From Lucinisca nassula (taxonomy: Eukaryota; Mollusca; Bivalvia; Lucinida; Lucinidae): 64,000 bases of DNA. The position numbers and the translations under genes are program-made. The notes under the pieces were generated by a model. The model was not told where the DNA came from. It saw only the letters and a program-made list of their open reading frames with translations, and searched no databases. Each line of letters starts with the position of its first letter. Position 1 is the first letter of the stretch. Location: positions 86,402,651 through 86,466,650 of the forward strand of contig OY757026.1 of NCBI GenBank assembly GCA_963580285.1, given 5' to 3'. Below are positions 1 to 11,737 of this stretch, piece by piece.

Positions 1-905
1 CTGGTTATCTGTAAGAATGAAGCCAATCTGAACAAAATTGAAGCAGCTACAGTGATGACAACATTTTCCCCATGTTAAGTCGATAGGCAATTTTTCGGGC
101 GCTCAAGGGGACGTAACTCTTGAGTGAATGATCTGATTCGGCCCAAAATCGAACTTGACCGAGATTTTATGCCTGTACTGGTTATCTGCAAGAATGAAGT
201 CGATCAGAAAAAAATTGACGGAGCTAGAGTGATGATAAGCTTTTTCCTATGTGAAGTCTATGGGAGCTAGATGTTGCCATGGCAACCAGAGTTCCATTCA
301 GATCTGCCTGAAAACATAATGAAGCCTTTCCACTTGCCCAATAATGTGACACATGAAATTTGATCAAAGTTGGCCAAGTAGTCTTTAAGATATACATTTT
401 TGAAATTCCCATTAACCCTAATGCAAAAACACACAAGGGCAGGTAACTCCTAAGTGAATGATCCGATTCTGCCAGTTATCAAACTTGACCGAGATTTCAT
501 GGCTGTGCTGGTTATCTGCAAGAATAAAGCCAATCTGAAAATAATTGAAGCAGCTACGGTGATGACAACATTCTCCCCATGTTAAGTCAATAGGCAATTT
601 TTTCAACGCTCAAGGGCACGTAACTCCTGAGAGAATAATCCGATTCAGCCCAAAATCGAACTTGATCGAGATTTCATGCCTGTCCTCGCTATCTGCAAGA
701 ATGAAGTCGATCAGAAAAAAATTGACGGAGCTAGAGTGATGACAAGCTTTTTCCTATGTTAAGCCTATGGGAGCTCTTTGTTGCTGTGGCAACCAGAGTT
801 CTCATCCGATCTGCACGAAAACCTAATACAGCCTTTCCCCCTACCTGATGATGGTTCATATGAAATTTGATCAAGGCCGGCCCACTGGTTCCAGAGATAT
901 GTGTA
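1..905 (+). repeat. Diverged ~508-bp tandem duplication
   Basis: The phrase ctggttatctg opens copies at 1 and 509, and a sister version (agaatgaagtcgatcag) lies at about 191 and 698. The repeat is about 508 bp with two related halves and about 1.7 copies, running off the left edge. The phrases 'gggagctagatgttgccatg' and 'gttgaccaag'-like text recall the cores of the pearl-like elements further right (compare 5258-5400), so this may be the tail of another such element. No gene is seen. Confidence 0.6.
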
Positions 906-923
906 CTCACTACCAATAGAGGA

Positions 924-1216
924 TCGCTCCTGCTCATCAGGGCTTGGAGAAATAGAAGGGCTGCATGGTGCTTCCACACAGAGCTAAAACCGACCAAACT
1001 TGAATACTGGTATACCCCTTAGGTCTAAGCCTGCCAAGGAAAAGTGATGCGAGTCGGACCGCTCCTTAAACCCTAGCGGTTTCTATGGGTGTTAGGGCTT
1101 GAGATGTCATTTCATCTAGTGTCGGGTAAAAGTCCCACAAAATTGGAAGCAAATTCTTCAAAATGACCTACATGGTGTTGATGTGGAAGTAAAACCTCAA
1201 CTCAAACAAACAAAAA
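924..1216 (+). mobile_element. SINE S2, copy a
   Basis: Matches the S2 consensus seen in this window: 'catcagggcttgaagaaatag', 'gcttccacgcagagctgaaacc', 'aagtcccacaaaattggaag', and a tail that should read gacgttaaacctcaaatcaa plus (caaa)n. Here the tail has decayed to gaagtaaaacctcaactc. Strand is set by the (caaa)n 3' tail. Confidence 0.8.
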
Positions 1217-1217
1217 C

Positions 1218-2193
1218 AAGAGGCCCATGGGCCACTATGCTCACCAGAGGTCATGTGGTATATACCATATACAGGCAAGGTGCCCATCTTGGTCATGTGA
1301 CAACAATACCACGAATAATGTTTAATTTCCTCACCCCCAAAGAGGCTTTTCATGTAATTTGGTTTCAATCAGCACAGCTCTTTTACTGCAGAAGAAGACC
1401 GGCCCCGATAGCTCAGTTGGTAGAGTGTCCGCTCCGGGGAACGGGAGGTCACGGGTTCGATCCCGGGCTGCGACATACCAAAGTCGTTAAAAATGGTACT
1501 AGCTGCTCCTCGCTTGGCACTCAGATTTACAGGGTAGAGCTAGGACTGGTCGACCCAGTGTCAGGATAATGTGACTGGGTGTGGTATCATGTAATGTGTC
1601 TGGGACATGATACTTCAGTGAGGCAGCACTATAAAAGTGAGCATTGAGCTCCCTGTCGCAACCAGACACCGTCGTGATATGACTGAAAAATTGTTGAAAG
1701 CGACGTTAAACCCGAATTCACACACACACACTGCAGAAGAAGACAAAAATACTGAATCAGAGCCATCCAAGACAAAGGTCAGTAATGACCTTGACCTTTG
1801 GAATTAATAAACTTCCATTCAGCTAACTGCAAATATCATTTTTGATGTCACAACCTACCAGGCAATCAGAAATATCCACTACTTTGCCATTTTTCCATAC
1901 AAATGTCTAAGTGACCAAATTTGACCTTCACATAAAACAGGTCAAGGTCAAGCAAAGGTCATCATTTGAACAAACTTGGTAGGGCAAGAGTCCCTGATGC
2001 TGCATACCAAGTTTCAAGATCATCGACTATTCGGTTCTTCAGAAGAAGATTTTTGAAGGTTTTTACCATATATGGGCCCATATTGGTCATGTGACCCAGT
2101 CCTCACGAACAAACTTTCGTTCCCTCATTCCAAAGAGGCTCCACATGTAATTTGGTTTCAATTGGCCAAGTAGTTTAAGTGAAGAAGAAAATA
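1218..2193 (+). mobile_element. Pearl/Helentron-like element B, 5' part (copy B1)
   Basis: Starts 'acaagaggcccatgggcc' followed by gctcaccagag, the reverse complement of the 3' arm (ctctggtgagc) seen at intact B ends. It contains one ~457-bp core unit ('gaccttgacctttgg ... caaaggtcatcatttgaac'). The element is interrupted by SINE S1 (1400-1729) and by element D (from 2361); its 3' part resumes at 5488. Non-coding. Copy B2 at 41629-43730 gives the uninterrupted form. Confidence 0.75.
1400..1729 (+). mobile_element. tRNA-derived SINE S1, copy a, with 15-bp target duplication
   Basis: Pol III A box TAGCTCAGTTGG and B box GGTTCGATCCC sit in a tRNA-like head, followed by a ~200-bp body and the tail gcgacgttaaaccc plus (ca)n. 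It is flanked by the perfect repeat ACTGCAGAAGAAGAC at 1385-1399 and 1730-1744. The B2 element at about 41800 shows the empty site. Not a functional tRNA: no closed acceptor stem, and a long 3' body. Confidence 0.92.
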
Positions 2194-2398
2194 ACAAGAG
2201 GGCCCAATGGCCCTATATCGCTCACCTGTGTACCATATATGGGCCCATATTGGTCATGTGACCCAGTCCTCACGAACAAACTTTCGTTCCCTCATTCCAA
2301 AGAGGCTCCACATGTAATTTGGTTTCAATTGGCCAAGTAGTTTAAGTGAAGAAGAAAATAACAAGAGGGCCCAATGGCCCTATATCGCTCACCTGTGT
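2065..2398 (+). repeat. 167-bp exact tandem duplication spanning a B/D junction
   Basis: 2065-2231 and 2232-2398 read almost identically (from accatatatgggccc to cgctcacctgtgt). Each copy contains the end of a B unit and the first ~38 bases of element D, so the duplication happened after D had inserted. Confidence 0.9.
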
Positions 2399-2456
2399 AC
2401 CAGAAAATCATTAGTGTAGGAGACCACTTGACATTGCTATATACTAAATATCTAAG

Positions 2457-2626
2457 CTCAGGCAAAGCGGTGTCCATGCTTATAAACCCTACTGGTTTCA
2501 TTGGGCAACAGGGCTTGAGATGTAATTTCATCTCAATGTCAGGTAAAAGTCCCACAAAATTGGAAGAGACATCTCCAAAATGACCTATACAGTGTTGACG
2601 GGGATGTAAAACCTCAAATCAAACAA
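2457..2626 (+). mobile_element. SINE S2, copy b (5'-truncated)
   Basis: Carries only the 3' half of S2: 'gcttataaaccctactgg', 'aagtcccacaaaattggaag', then gatgtaaaacctcaaatc. It is embedded in the first core unit of element D. Confidence 0.75.
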
Positions 2627-2639
2627 AATCTGTGCCTTA

Positions 2640-5250
2640 TGGTTTTGGAGAAAAAGTTTGTTTTTTTTTAGTTTTTTTTTTCCAGTATAAGTCTATAGGA
2701 GCTAATGAGCCCTGGGGCTTGGCCAATTTTGACCCAAAGGGCACGGTTGGCAGGATTTATGTAGGCGACCATTTTAAGTTGCTATATACTAAATATCTAA
2801 GGTCTGTACTTCAAGGTTTCAAAGATGTTTGAAGCTTTTTTCCATTATAAGTTTGTTGGAGTTAAGGGGCCACAGGATTTGGACCCCAGGGGCATGATTG
2901 GCAGGATTCATGTAGGCGACCACTCGACATTGCTACATGCTAAATACCTAAGCTCTGGGACTTATAGTTTCAGAGAGGAAGATTTTTGAAGATTTTTTTC
3001 CCCCATTTTAAGTTTTTTTTTTTTTTTCATTATAAGGGCCCTGTGGTTTCAGAGAAGAAGATTTTTGAAGTTTCTCCAATTGTAAGTCTATGGAAGCTAA
3101 AGACCCCTAGGGTGTGGTCAATTTGGATCCCAGGGGCATAACTGGCAGGATTTATGTAGGTGGCCACTTGACGTATGCTATATACTAAAAATCTAAGCTC
3201 TGGGCCTTATGGTTTCATAGAAGAAGATTTTTTAAGTTTTTTTTCCATTATAAGTCTATTGGAGGTGATGAGCTCGGGCGTGGCAAATTTTGACCCCAGG
3301 GGTAGGGTAAGCAGGATTTATGTAGCTGGCTATTTTATGTTGCTAGACACTAAATATCTAAGTTCTGTGCTTCACAGTTTCTGAGAAGAAGATTTTTGAA
3401 GCTTTTTTCCATTATGAGTCTATGGGAGCTAAGGGGCCCCGGGGTGTGGCCCATTTGGACCCCAGGGGCATGATTAGCAGGAAATATGTAGGAGACCACT
3501 TGCCGTTGCTACATGCTAAATATCTAAGCTCTGGGCCCTGTGGTTTCATAGAAGAAGATTTTTGAAGTTTTTTTTTTCTATTATGTGTCTATGGGAGCTA
3601 TGAGGGTCCCAGGATGTGGCCCAGTTGGACCCCAGGGGTATGATTGGCAGGATTTATGTAGGTGACCACTTGTCATTGCTACATGCTAAATATCTAAGCT
3701 CTGGGCCATGTGGTTTCAGAGATTTTTGAAGCTTTTTTCCATGTGTTAATGGGAGCTAAGGGGCCCCGGGGGTGGCCCATTTGGACCCCACACGCATGAT
3801 TTGCAGGATTTATGTAGGTGACCACTTGCCATTGCTACATGCTAAATATCTAAGCTCTGGGCCCTGTGGTTTCAGAGAAGAAGATTTTTGAAGCTTTTTC
3901 TTCCATTATGAGTCTATAGCAGCTAACTGGCCCCGGGGCGTGGCCCTTTTGGACCCCAGGGGCATGATTGGCAGGAATTATGTAGGTGACCACTTGCTGT
4001 TGCTAGGTGCTAAATATCTAAGCTCTGGGTGCTGTGGTTTCAGAGTAGAAGATTTTTTAAGCTTTTTTCCATTATGAGTCTATGGGAGTGAAGGGGCCCT
4101 GGGGCATGGCCCATTTGGAAACCAGGGGCATGATTGGCAGGAATCATGTAGGTGACCAATTGCCCTTGCTACATGCTAAATATCTAAACTCTGGGCCCTG
4201 TGGTTTCAGAGAAGAAGATTTTTGAAGCTTTTTTTTCCATTATGAGTCTATGGGAGCTAAGTGGGGGCCCGGGGTGTGGCCCATTTGGAACCTAGGGGCA
4301 TGATTGGCAGGATTTATGTAGGTGACCACTTGCCCTTGCTACATGCCAAATATCTCAGCTCTGGGCCCTGTGGTTTAAGAGAAGAATATTTTTGAAGCTT
4401 TTCTTCCGTTATGAGTCTATGGGAGCTAAAGGGCCCCGGGGCGTGGCCCGTTTGGACCCCAGGGGCATGATAGGCAGGAATAATGTAGGTGACCACTTGC
4501 CATTGCTACATGCTAAATAACTAAGCTCTGGGCCCTGTGGTTTCCGAGAAGAAGATTTTTGAAGCTATTGTTCCATTATGAGTCTATGGGAGCGAAGGGG
4601 CCCCAGGGCGTCGCCCATTTGGAGCCCAGGGGCATGATTGGCAGGAATTATGTAGGTGGCCACTGGCCGTTGCTACATGCTAAATATCTAAGCTCTGGGC
4701 CCTGTGATTTCAGAGAAGAAGATTTTTGAAGCTTTTTTTTCCATTATGAGTCTATGAGAGCTAAGGGGCCCCGGGGTGTGGCCAATTTTGACCCCAGGGG
4801 CATGATTGGCAGGAATTATGTAGGTGACCACTTGTCGTTGCTACATGCAAAATATCTCAGCTCTGGGCCCTGTGGTTTCAGAGAAGAAGATTTTTGAAGC
4901 TTTTTTCCATTATGAGTCTATAGGAGCTAAAGGGCCCCGGGGCGTGGCCCGTTTGGAACCCAGGGTCATGATTGGCAGGAATTATGTAGGTGACCACTTG
5001 CCCTTGCTATATGCTAAATATCTAAGCTCTTGGTCCTGTGGTTTCCGAGTAGAAGATTTTTGAAGCTTTTTGTTCCATTGTGAGTCTATGGGAGCGAAGG
5101 GGCCCCGTGGTGTGGCCAATGTGGACCCCAGGGGCATGATTGGCAGGATTTATGTAGGTGACCACTTGCCATTGCTACATGCTAAATATCTAAGCGCTGG
5201 GCCCTGTGGTTTCAGAGAAGAAGATATTTTAATTTTTTCCCATTGTAAGT
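2640..5250 (+). repeat. Core array of element D, ~167-bp units
   Basis: The phrase 'catgattggcaggattta' recurs about 15 times (near 2740, 2890, 3131, 3300, 3469, 3639, 3795, 3962, 4130, 4297, 4466, 4632, 4799, 4967, 5137). The right-hand units are spaced 166-170 bases; the left ones are more diverged and irregular. Each unit also has 'ctacatgctaaatatctaag' and 'ttcagagaagaagatttttg'. Confidence 0.9.
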
Positions 5251-5487
5251 CTATGTGAGCTATATGTTGCCATAGCAACCAGAATTCCAATCTGATCAGC
5301 CCAAAAACCTTATGCAGCCTTTCCCCCTACCTGGTGATGCTTCTCATGAAATTTAATCAAGATTGACCGTGGGGTATTAGAGATATACTTATTTGAAATT
5401 GTTTACGCACGCACGCACGGACGGACGCACGACGGACAAAAAGTGATCCCAAAAGCTCACCTTGTCACTATGTGACAGGTGAGCTAA

Positions 5488-6033
5488 AAATACTGAATCT
5501 GAGCCGTCCTGGACAAAGGTCGGTAAATGACCTTGACCTTTGGAACTGATAAACTTCCATTCAGCTGATCGTAAATACCATTTCTGATGCCACTAGCTAA
5601 TATACAATCAGAAAAATCCACTGTTTTGCCATTTTTCCATACAAATGTCTGAGTGACCAAATTTGACCTTGACGTAAAACAGGTCAGGGTCAACCAAAGG
5701 TCATCATTTGAACAAACTTGGTAGGGCCCGAGTCCCCGATGCTGCATACCAAGTTTCAAGATCATGAGCTATTCTGTTCTTGAGAAGAAGATTTTTAAAG
5801 GTTTTTACCATATATAGGCATGGAGGCCATATTGGTCATGTGACCAAGTCCTCCCGGACAAACTTTCGTTCCCCCTTCCCATAGAGGCTCCACATGTAAT
5901 TTGGTTTCAATTGGCCAAGTAGTTTCAGAGGAGATGTTGTTTGAAAATGTTGATGACGCAGACGACGATGACGGACAACGGACCAATGCCTATACTATAA
6001 GCTCCCTCGGAGCCTTCGGCTCTGGCAAGCTAA
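5488..6033 (+). mobile_element. Element B1, 3' part
   Basis: Resumes the B core (tactgaatctgagccgtcc) directly after D. It ends with gctccctcggagccttcggc and ctggcaagctaa, the decayed form of the B terminal hairpin, followed by an A run. Confidence 0.8.
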
Positions 6034-6065
6034 AAAAAAATAGATGATGTGGGTTAGCTTGTGCA

Positions 6066-6245
6066 TCACTGCCTTTACATTACCATTTTCAATAACACAC
6101 GTGTGTGTGAAAATGACATCTTCAATACACAGGCACTGGCATTTTTTCTGATGAAAATTTGCGACATTTTTCTCATATCTTTGGTCCAAACACAGACGGT
6201 GGGTGGGTGGGTGGGTGCACATTAGAACCGCCTTTTTGAGGAGGT
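6066..6245. mobile_element. M4 hairpin MITE fragment
   Basis: Reads 'aataacacacgtgtg', 'ttttctgatgaaaatttgcg' and 'cacattagaaccgcct', the left arm of M4. It is cut by SINE S4 at the hairpin tip. A short (gggt)n run lies at 6198-6216. Confidence 0.6.
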
Positions 6246-6469
6246 TTTTTCTCTTTTCTCTTTTTCTCCTATTACTGCTACTCGCTCACATCTGAGCATT
6301 ACAAACAGGATTTCCTGGGTGGTAACCAGTACTTTTTTTTTATTATATTTTTTAAGCAATGTGGATGAAGTGTCTTGCTAAACGACACAACACTTTGGTC
6401 AGCGCGAGGCTCGAACCCGCAACCTCTCGATCACAAATCCGATGTGCTACCACTGCACCAAAGCGCTCC
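6246..6469 (-). mobile_element. tRNA-derived SINE S4, copy a
   Basis: On the minus strand it starts GGAGCGCTTTGGTGCAGTGG, with B box GGTTCGAGCC, then a body with 'gtttagcaagacacttcatc'. This resembles the conserved 'cttgggcaagacactt' body common in animal SINEs. It ends in a pyrimidine-rich tract. Confidence 0.85.
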
Positions 6470-6587
6470 GTTCTATTGAGTATCAACAATTTAAGTGTTT
6501 GAGCAAAAATAAGGAAAATAATGAATAGTTCTGTAAACCCCAATTACAAGAATTTGGGTTTACAGGGGTATTTATTACATGGACTTG

Positions 6588-6800
6588 TTAACCCTTGTCC
6601 TGCTGAATATTTAAATATGCCACACCCACTACTGATTATCAACCAATCAGATTACTTGATGAAAGTTATTGCAACAAATTCATAAACTAGATGGTAAACA
6701 ATGAAGATCCTGATCAGATGGCTTCTTCAGAAGCCATCTGATCTGGATCTGCATTGTTTGAAAGATATGGCATATCTGGGCATAGTAGGACAAGGGTTAA
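6588..6800. mobile_element. MITE M1
   Basis: TIRs TTAACCCTTGTCCTGCTGAA (left) and taggacaagggttaa (right). Inside is the hairpin atcagatggcttcttcag...ccatctgatc flanked by aaacaatg and cattgtttg. Terminal TTAA suggests a TTAA target. Confidence 0.82.
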
Positions 6801-7032
6801 AATATGATGTATAAAAATCTAACTGCCTTTTTATATCCATACCTCAAGTCAATACATCAATCAGCCTGCACGGCTGCACCGGTTGAGCTGGATCTTCACA
6901 ATGTACACCACCAGAGATCAAACCTTCACATGACATGGTTAAATTTTATTAATTAAAATTGCACACATTAGTGAAAAATAAAAATAGAACTTTGGAATAA
7001 TAATAGACATTAGAATGTGCAAAGCAAAAGCT

Positions 7033-7339
7033 AATCAGGTCCCCGCCCATCGGGGCTTGAAGAAATAGATGGGTTGCATGATGCTTCCACGCAGAGCTGA
7101 AACCGATCACACACGAGTACTGGTAAACAGCTTAAAGGATCTAAGCCTGCCTAGGCAAAGTGGTGCGAGTCAGAATGTCCATGCTTACAAACCCTATTGG
7201 TTTCATTGGATAGCAGGGCTTGAGATGTCATTTTATCTCAATGCTGGGTAAAAGTCCCAAAAAATTGGAAGGAACGTCTCCAAAATGACCTATACAGTGT
7301 TGATGGGGACGTTAAACCTCGAATCAAACAAACAAACAC
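7033..7339 (+). mobile_element. SINE S2, copy c, with target duplication
   Basis: Near full-length S2 from 'ccccgcccatcggggcttg' to gacgttaaacctcgaatc and (caaa)n. Flanked by AGCAAAAGCT at 7023-7032 and 7340-7349. Confidence 0.88.
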
Positions 7340-7412
7340 AGCAAAAGCTCCTCACCTTTTTTTCAGCAAAAGCGTATTTGCAATATTGTATGATTAAAGT
7401 TTTAATGAAATG

Positions 7413-7601
7413 TTAACCCTCATCTTTCCAAACAGTGTAGATCCAGATCAGATGGCTTCTGAAGAAGCCATCTGATCATGATCTACACTGTTTGACATTC
7501 AGTTTATGAATTTGTAGGAATAAATTACATCAAGTAATCTGATTGGCTCAAAGTCAGAAATGGGTGTGGCTAAATTGAATATTCAGCAGGATAAGGGTTA
7601 A
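7413..7601. mobile_element. MITE M1
   Basis: TTAACCCTCATCTTTCC at left and attcagcaggataagggttaa at right (21 bases with TTAA). The central hairpin is atcagatggcttctgaag...gccatctgatc. Confidence 0.8.
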
Positions 7602-7805
7602 CAATCAATGTTGTTAGTTTAGTTAGTAACAAAAAAATGCTAAATATCCGAAAAGGTACAATTAGTCAAAATGCTAAATTCTCTAACAAGTTAACAAGTA
7701 CAATATCCAAATAGCTATAGCCCCCGGCCATCAGGACTAGGAGGAATTGATTTTCTTGCACACCCTGGGATAGAAATTTATGTTCTGACCCTGGTGTTCC
7801 GACCC

Positions 7806-8290
7806 CTAATCGAATATAATCGCGTGTTTGATAAATGCACTGGTTGATTACAACCCCATGCGCGGCGTCGTCATGCGTGACGTCACTAAACATTCATGTT
7901 GTGTCATCACAAAATGGCGGACGTCGGTAACCGAAGTGACAGCAGCATTAAAAATTCGCAATAGAAATGGAAGGTATGCAAGAAAAAGAATCCAATATGG
8001 ATGTGAGGGGTGGATAGAAAAATCCGTCCCTCGGGATCACTGTCCGGCATCACTCGGCAAGCCTCGTGATGCCGGACAGTGACCCTCGGGACGGATTTTT
8101 CCATCCACCCCCCACACCCATATAAGATTCTTATATGGTTGCATACTGGTAATTCAGTGAACTGGAGCCACTGCTCTTCCATGGGGGCCAAGAATCTTGC
8201 AGATGGGCTGCCTAACACATCTGAAGCAAAGTGATGTGAAACTTGGGTAGAACTTGAATGCATTTTACAAATTAATAGTCTATAAGAGGC
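7806..8290 (+). mobile_element. Palindromic element M7, copy a
   Basis: A near-perfect palindrome at about 7990-8140 pairs gatcactgtccggcatcac with gtgatgccggacagtgaccc and extends through 'gacggatttttccatcc' to 'catataagattctt'. A CpG-rich arm (7845-7925) with gacgtcac precedes it. A second, inverted copy lies at 45930-46290. Confidence 0.8.
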
Positions 8291-8459
8291 AATATGGTAA
8301 AATATCAGAATTTAAATATACACATTTATATATAGTAAAATATATAATTTAAAGTATATTCAGACCACATTTGGGACTGTTCAAAAGTTGTCTTCAAGAC
8401 CAGTTTTGAAAGCACTGGGTGTAGCTAACAAAAAGAAAAAAATAATAATAACTGAAGCA

Positions 8460-8587
8460 TTAACCCATTTAGTACCGGAAACCCCTAAAGGGGGTACTTG
8501 GCAAACAGTGCATGCCCAGATCAGACACTGCAGAACGCAGCGTCTGATCAGGGCCTCCACTGTTTGCTAAAAGTTCAGCCCATTACG
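8460..8587. mobile_element. MITE M2, left part
   Basis: TTAACCCATTTAGTACCGG, then the shared hairpin agatcagacactgcag...gcagcgtctgatcagg. It breaks off at 'gttcagcccatt', where M4 begins. Confidence 0.72.
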
Positions 8588-8769
8588 GTAACACACCCAT
8601 GCGACAAAGTGCATTTTTCACATCTTCAAAATGGCTACTTTTCTGATGAAAATCTGTGACATTTTTCTTATTTATACTTCAAACATAGGTTGCGGGTGCT
8701 CGTTAGAACCGCCTCATTGAGGCAGTTCTAACAAGTACCCACAGCGTATGTACTGGAGCAGAAATAAGA
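8586..8769. mobile_element. MITE M4, interrupted by element F
   Basis: Left arm 'ggtaacacacccatgcgac', hairpin 'cgttagaaccgcctcattg/aggcagttctaac', right arm up to 'ggagcagaaataagaa', where F starts. The missing outer end is not seen beyond F. Confidence 0.75.
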
Positions 8770-11232
8770 ACAAGATGTGTTTGTGAAACACTAATGCCCC
8801 CGGACAGCGCATGTTAAATATGAAAGCAGTATCACTAAGCAATCAAAAGGTATGGCCAATGTTCAAGTCTTAAAAAAGTAGGTCAAGGTCACAAGGTAAA
8901 AAATTATGGGATTGTTGAAAAGGTCTTGTGACATAGTATGCACATGTGAAATATGAAAGCCCTATCACTTACCAATTGAAAGTTATGGCCAATGTTAAAT
9001 TAAAAAAAAAAAAAGGTCAAACACCAAGGTAACAAGGTAAATCTAGAGTGATGACAATGTTTCTCTAAAAATAGCCATAGTGACCTTGACCTCGAAAGTA
9101 GATCTTGCTCAAGATATTATCATAAGCATCTTTTGTGTGAAGTTATATTAAAATCTGTTAATAAATGTAAGCGGTAGAGCGATGACAAAGTTTTATTAAA
9201 AATAGCCACAGTGACCTTGACCTTGAGGTCATGACCTTGAAAGTCAAAGCAACTCGAGATGTCATCATAAAAAACATTTGTGTGAAGTTCTATTAAAATC
9301 CATCAATAAATGTAGGTGCTAGAGCGATGGCAAAGTTTTTCAAAAAATAGCCACAGTGACCTTGACCTTGAAAGTCAAAATTGCTCGAGATATTGTCATA
9401 AGGAACATTTATGTGAAATTATATTGAAATTGGTGAAAAAATGTAAGCACTAGAGCAATGACAAAGTTTTTCTAAAAATAGCCACAGTGACCTTGACCTT
9501 GAAAGTCGAACTCGCTCGAAATATTGTCATAAAGAACATTTGTGTGAAGTTATATTGAAATCAGTGAAGAAATGTAGTCGCTAGAGCGATGACAAAGTTT
9601 TTTCTAAAAATATCCACAGTGACCTTGACCTTGAAAGTCGAAATCGCTTGAGATATTGTCATAAGGAACATTTGTGTGAAACTATATTGAAATCGGTGAA
9701 GAAATGTAAGCGCTAGAGCGATGACAAAGTTTTTCTAAAAATAGCCACAGTGACCTTGACCTTGAAAGTCAAAATCACTTGAGATATTGTCATAATGAAC
9801 ATTTGTGTGAAGTTATATTGAAATCGGTGAAGAAATGTAGGCGCTAGAGCGATGACAAAGTTTTTCTAAAAATAGCCACAGTGACCTTGAACTTGAAAGT
9901 GGGACTCGCTAGAGATATTGTCATAAGGAACATTTGTGTGATGTAATATTGAAATTGGTTAAAAAATGTAAGCGCTAGAGCAATGACAAAGTTTTTCTAA
10001 AAATAGCCACAGTGACCTTGACCTTGAAAGTGGAACTCGTTCGAGGTATTGTCATAAGGAACATTTGTGTGAAGTTATATTGAAATCTGTGAAGAAATGT
10101 AGTCGCTAGAGCTATGACAAAGTTTTTCTAAAAATAGCCACAGTGACCTTGACCTTGAAAGTCCAAATCGCTTGAGATATTGTCATAAGGAACATTTGTG
10201 TGAAGTTAAATTAAAATTGTGAAGAAATGTAGGCGCTAGAGCGATGACAAAGTTTTTCAAAAAATAGCCACAGTGACCTTGACCTTGAAAGTCGAACTCG
10301 CTCGAGATATTGCCATAAGGAACATTTGTGTGAAGTTATATTGAAATCAGTAAAGAAATGTTGGCGCTAGAGCGATGACAAAGTTTTTCTAAAAATAGCC
10401 ACAGTGACCTTGACCTTGAGGGGGGTGGGTGTCTGGATGGACAAAAATTATGGTACCACTAGAAAGGTCTTGTGACAAGGACTGCACGCGTGAAATATGA
10501 AAGCCCTACTACTTACCAATCGAAAGTTATGGCCAATGTTAAAGTTTATAAAAGTAGGTCAAATGTCAAGGTCAAGGTCACGAGGTCAAAAAATTATGAT
10601 ACCACTAGAAAGGTCTTGTGACAAGGAGTGCACATGTGAAATATGAAAGCCCTACCACTTACCAATCGAAAGTTATGGCCAATGTTAAAGTTTTTAAAAA
10701 GTAGGTCAAACATCTCGGTCAAGGTCACAAGGTCAAAAATTATGATACCACTAGAAAGGTCTTGTGACAAGGAATGCACATGTGAAATACGAAAGCCCTA
10801 TCACTTACCAATCGAAAGTTATGGCCAATGTTAATGTTTTTAAAAATTTTGAAAAAAATAGGTCAAAGGTCAAGTTCAAGGTCACGAGATCAAAAATTAT
10901 GGTACCACTGGAAAGGTCTTGTGATAAGGTATACACATGTGAAATATGAAAGCTCTATCTATTACCATTCAAAAGTTATGCCCAATGTTAAGGTTTTTGT
11001 AGACAGACAAACGGACAAACAGACAGGTCAAGGTCAAGTTCAAGGTCACGAGATCAAAAATTATGGTACCACTGGAAAAGTCTTGTGATAAGGTATACAC
11101 ATGTGAAATATGAAAGCTCTATCTATTACCATTCAAAAGTTATGCCCAATGTTAAGGTTTTTGTAGACAGACAAACAGACAGACAGACCAAAAACTATAT
11201 GCCCCCGAATCTCTTAGATTCCGGGGGCATAA
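8770..11232 (+). mobile_element. Pearl/Helentron-like element F
   Basis: Starts acaagatgtgtttgtgaaac with atgcccccgg at 8794-8803, whose reverse complement ccgggggcat (11221-11230) closes the 3' hairpin at 11199-11230. Inside are two kinds of tandem unit. A ~131-bp unit (about 9030-10420, roughly 11 copies) has 'gccacagtgaccttgacctt'. A ~146-bp unit (8815-9000 and 10440-11165) has 'gaaatatgaaagccctacc'. The tail contains (gaca)n. No coding capacity. Confidence 0.82.
11199..11230 (+). repeat. 3' terminal hairpin of element F
   Basis: atgcccccgaatct / agattccgggggcat pairs 14-15 bases around a short loop, followed by aaaaataa. Its position and its match to the 5' end are typical of Helitron-type 3' termini. 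Confidence 0.85.
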
Positions 11233-11319
11233 AAATAATGTATACCCCGCAAACCCCACTTTTCTCTATATAAAGTGGAGTGTAAGGGGGTGTTTATTTC
11301 ACGGACTTGTTAGCTAGAT

Positions 11320-11427
11320 GCATTTTCCTACTCAATTTTGAAGAAAACACAACCTGTCACCCCTAAATTTTTGAATGGACTCCTGCTATATATAATGAGG
11401 AAGATTCCATTTGTACAAAAAGGGTTA
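11320..11427. mobile_element. MITE M2, right part
   Basis: 'gaagaaaacacaacctgtcac', 'ctcctgctatatataatgag', and the right TIR ccatttgtacaaaaagggtt plus aa. Confidence 0.72.
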
Positions 11428-11737
11428 AAAGAAGAAAATTTAAATTTAGCTGGTCCTGACAAATTTCACTGACCCTCAAACTGACGGAAATATCAGTTTT
11501 GATGTTTAGGATCAAATCAAGCAGTAAACTGCAAATAACAGCACCATTTTCAGATAATCGGGGTTCAATGTTAAACAACTTGTTTTCATGCTCGACTTCA
11601 CTGAGCATGAAATTTATAATATACATATTATATTACAAATCCTGCTCAGATAAAAAGCAGTATTTTGTGCTGTGAAAAATGTTACAAATATATATAGACA
11701 CTGCATGTATCGAGGAAAAGTGGTCATTTTTAATGGG

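Larger units (their letters stand above)
2361..5487 (+). mobile_element. Pearl/Helentron-like element D
   Basis: Begins acaagagggcccaatggccc with gctcacctgt, and ends with a hairpin agctcacctt...acaggtgagct followed by aaaa (about 5456-5487). The 5' gctcacctgt is the reverse complement of the 3' arm acaggtgagc. Between lie a SINE fragment, about 15 core units, and a tail 'acgcacgcacgcacgg ... caaaaagtgatccc' that is also found at the ends of family A. It is inserted inside B1. No ORF of substance; non-autonomous. Confidence 0.78.

Noticed and set aside
1400..1475. tRNA gene (also 12889, 14360, 15087, 6469, 52279, 52966)
   Set aside because: Pol III boxes are present, but each head is joined to a conserved body and tail, several have target duplications, and acceptor stems do not close; these are SINEs.
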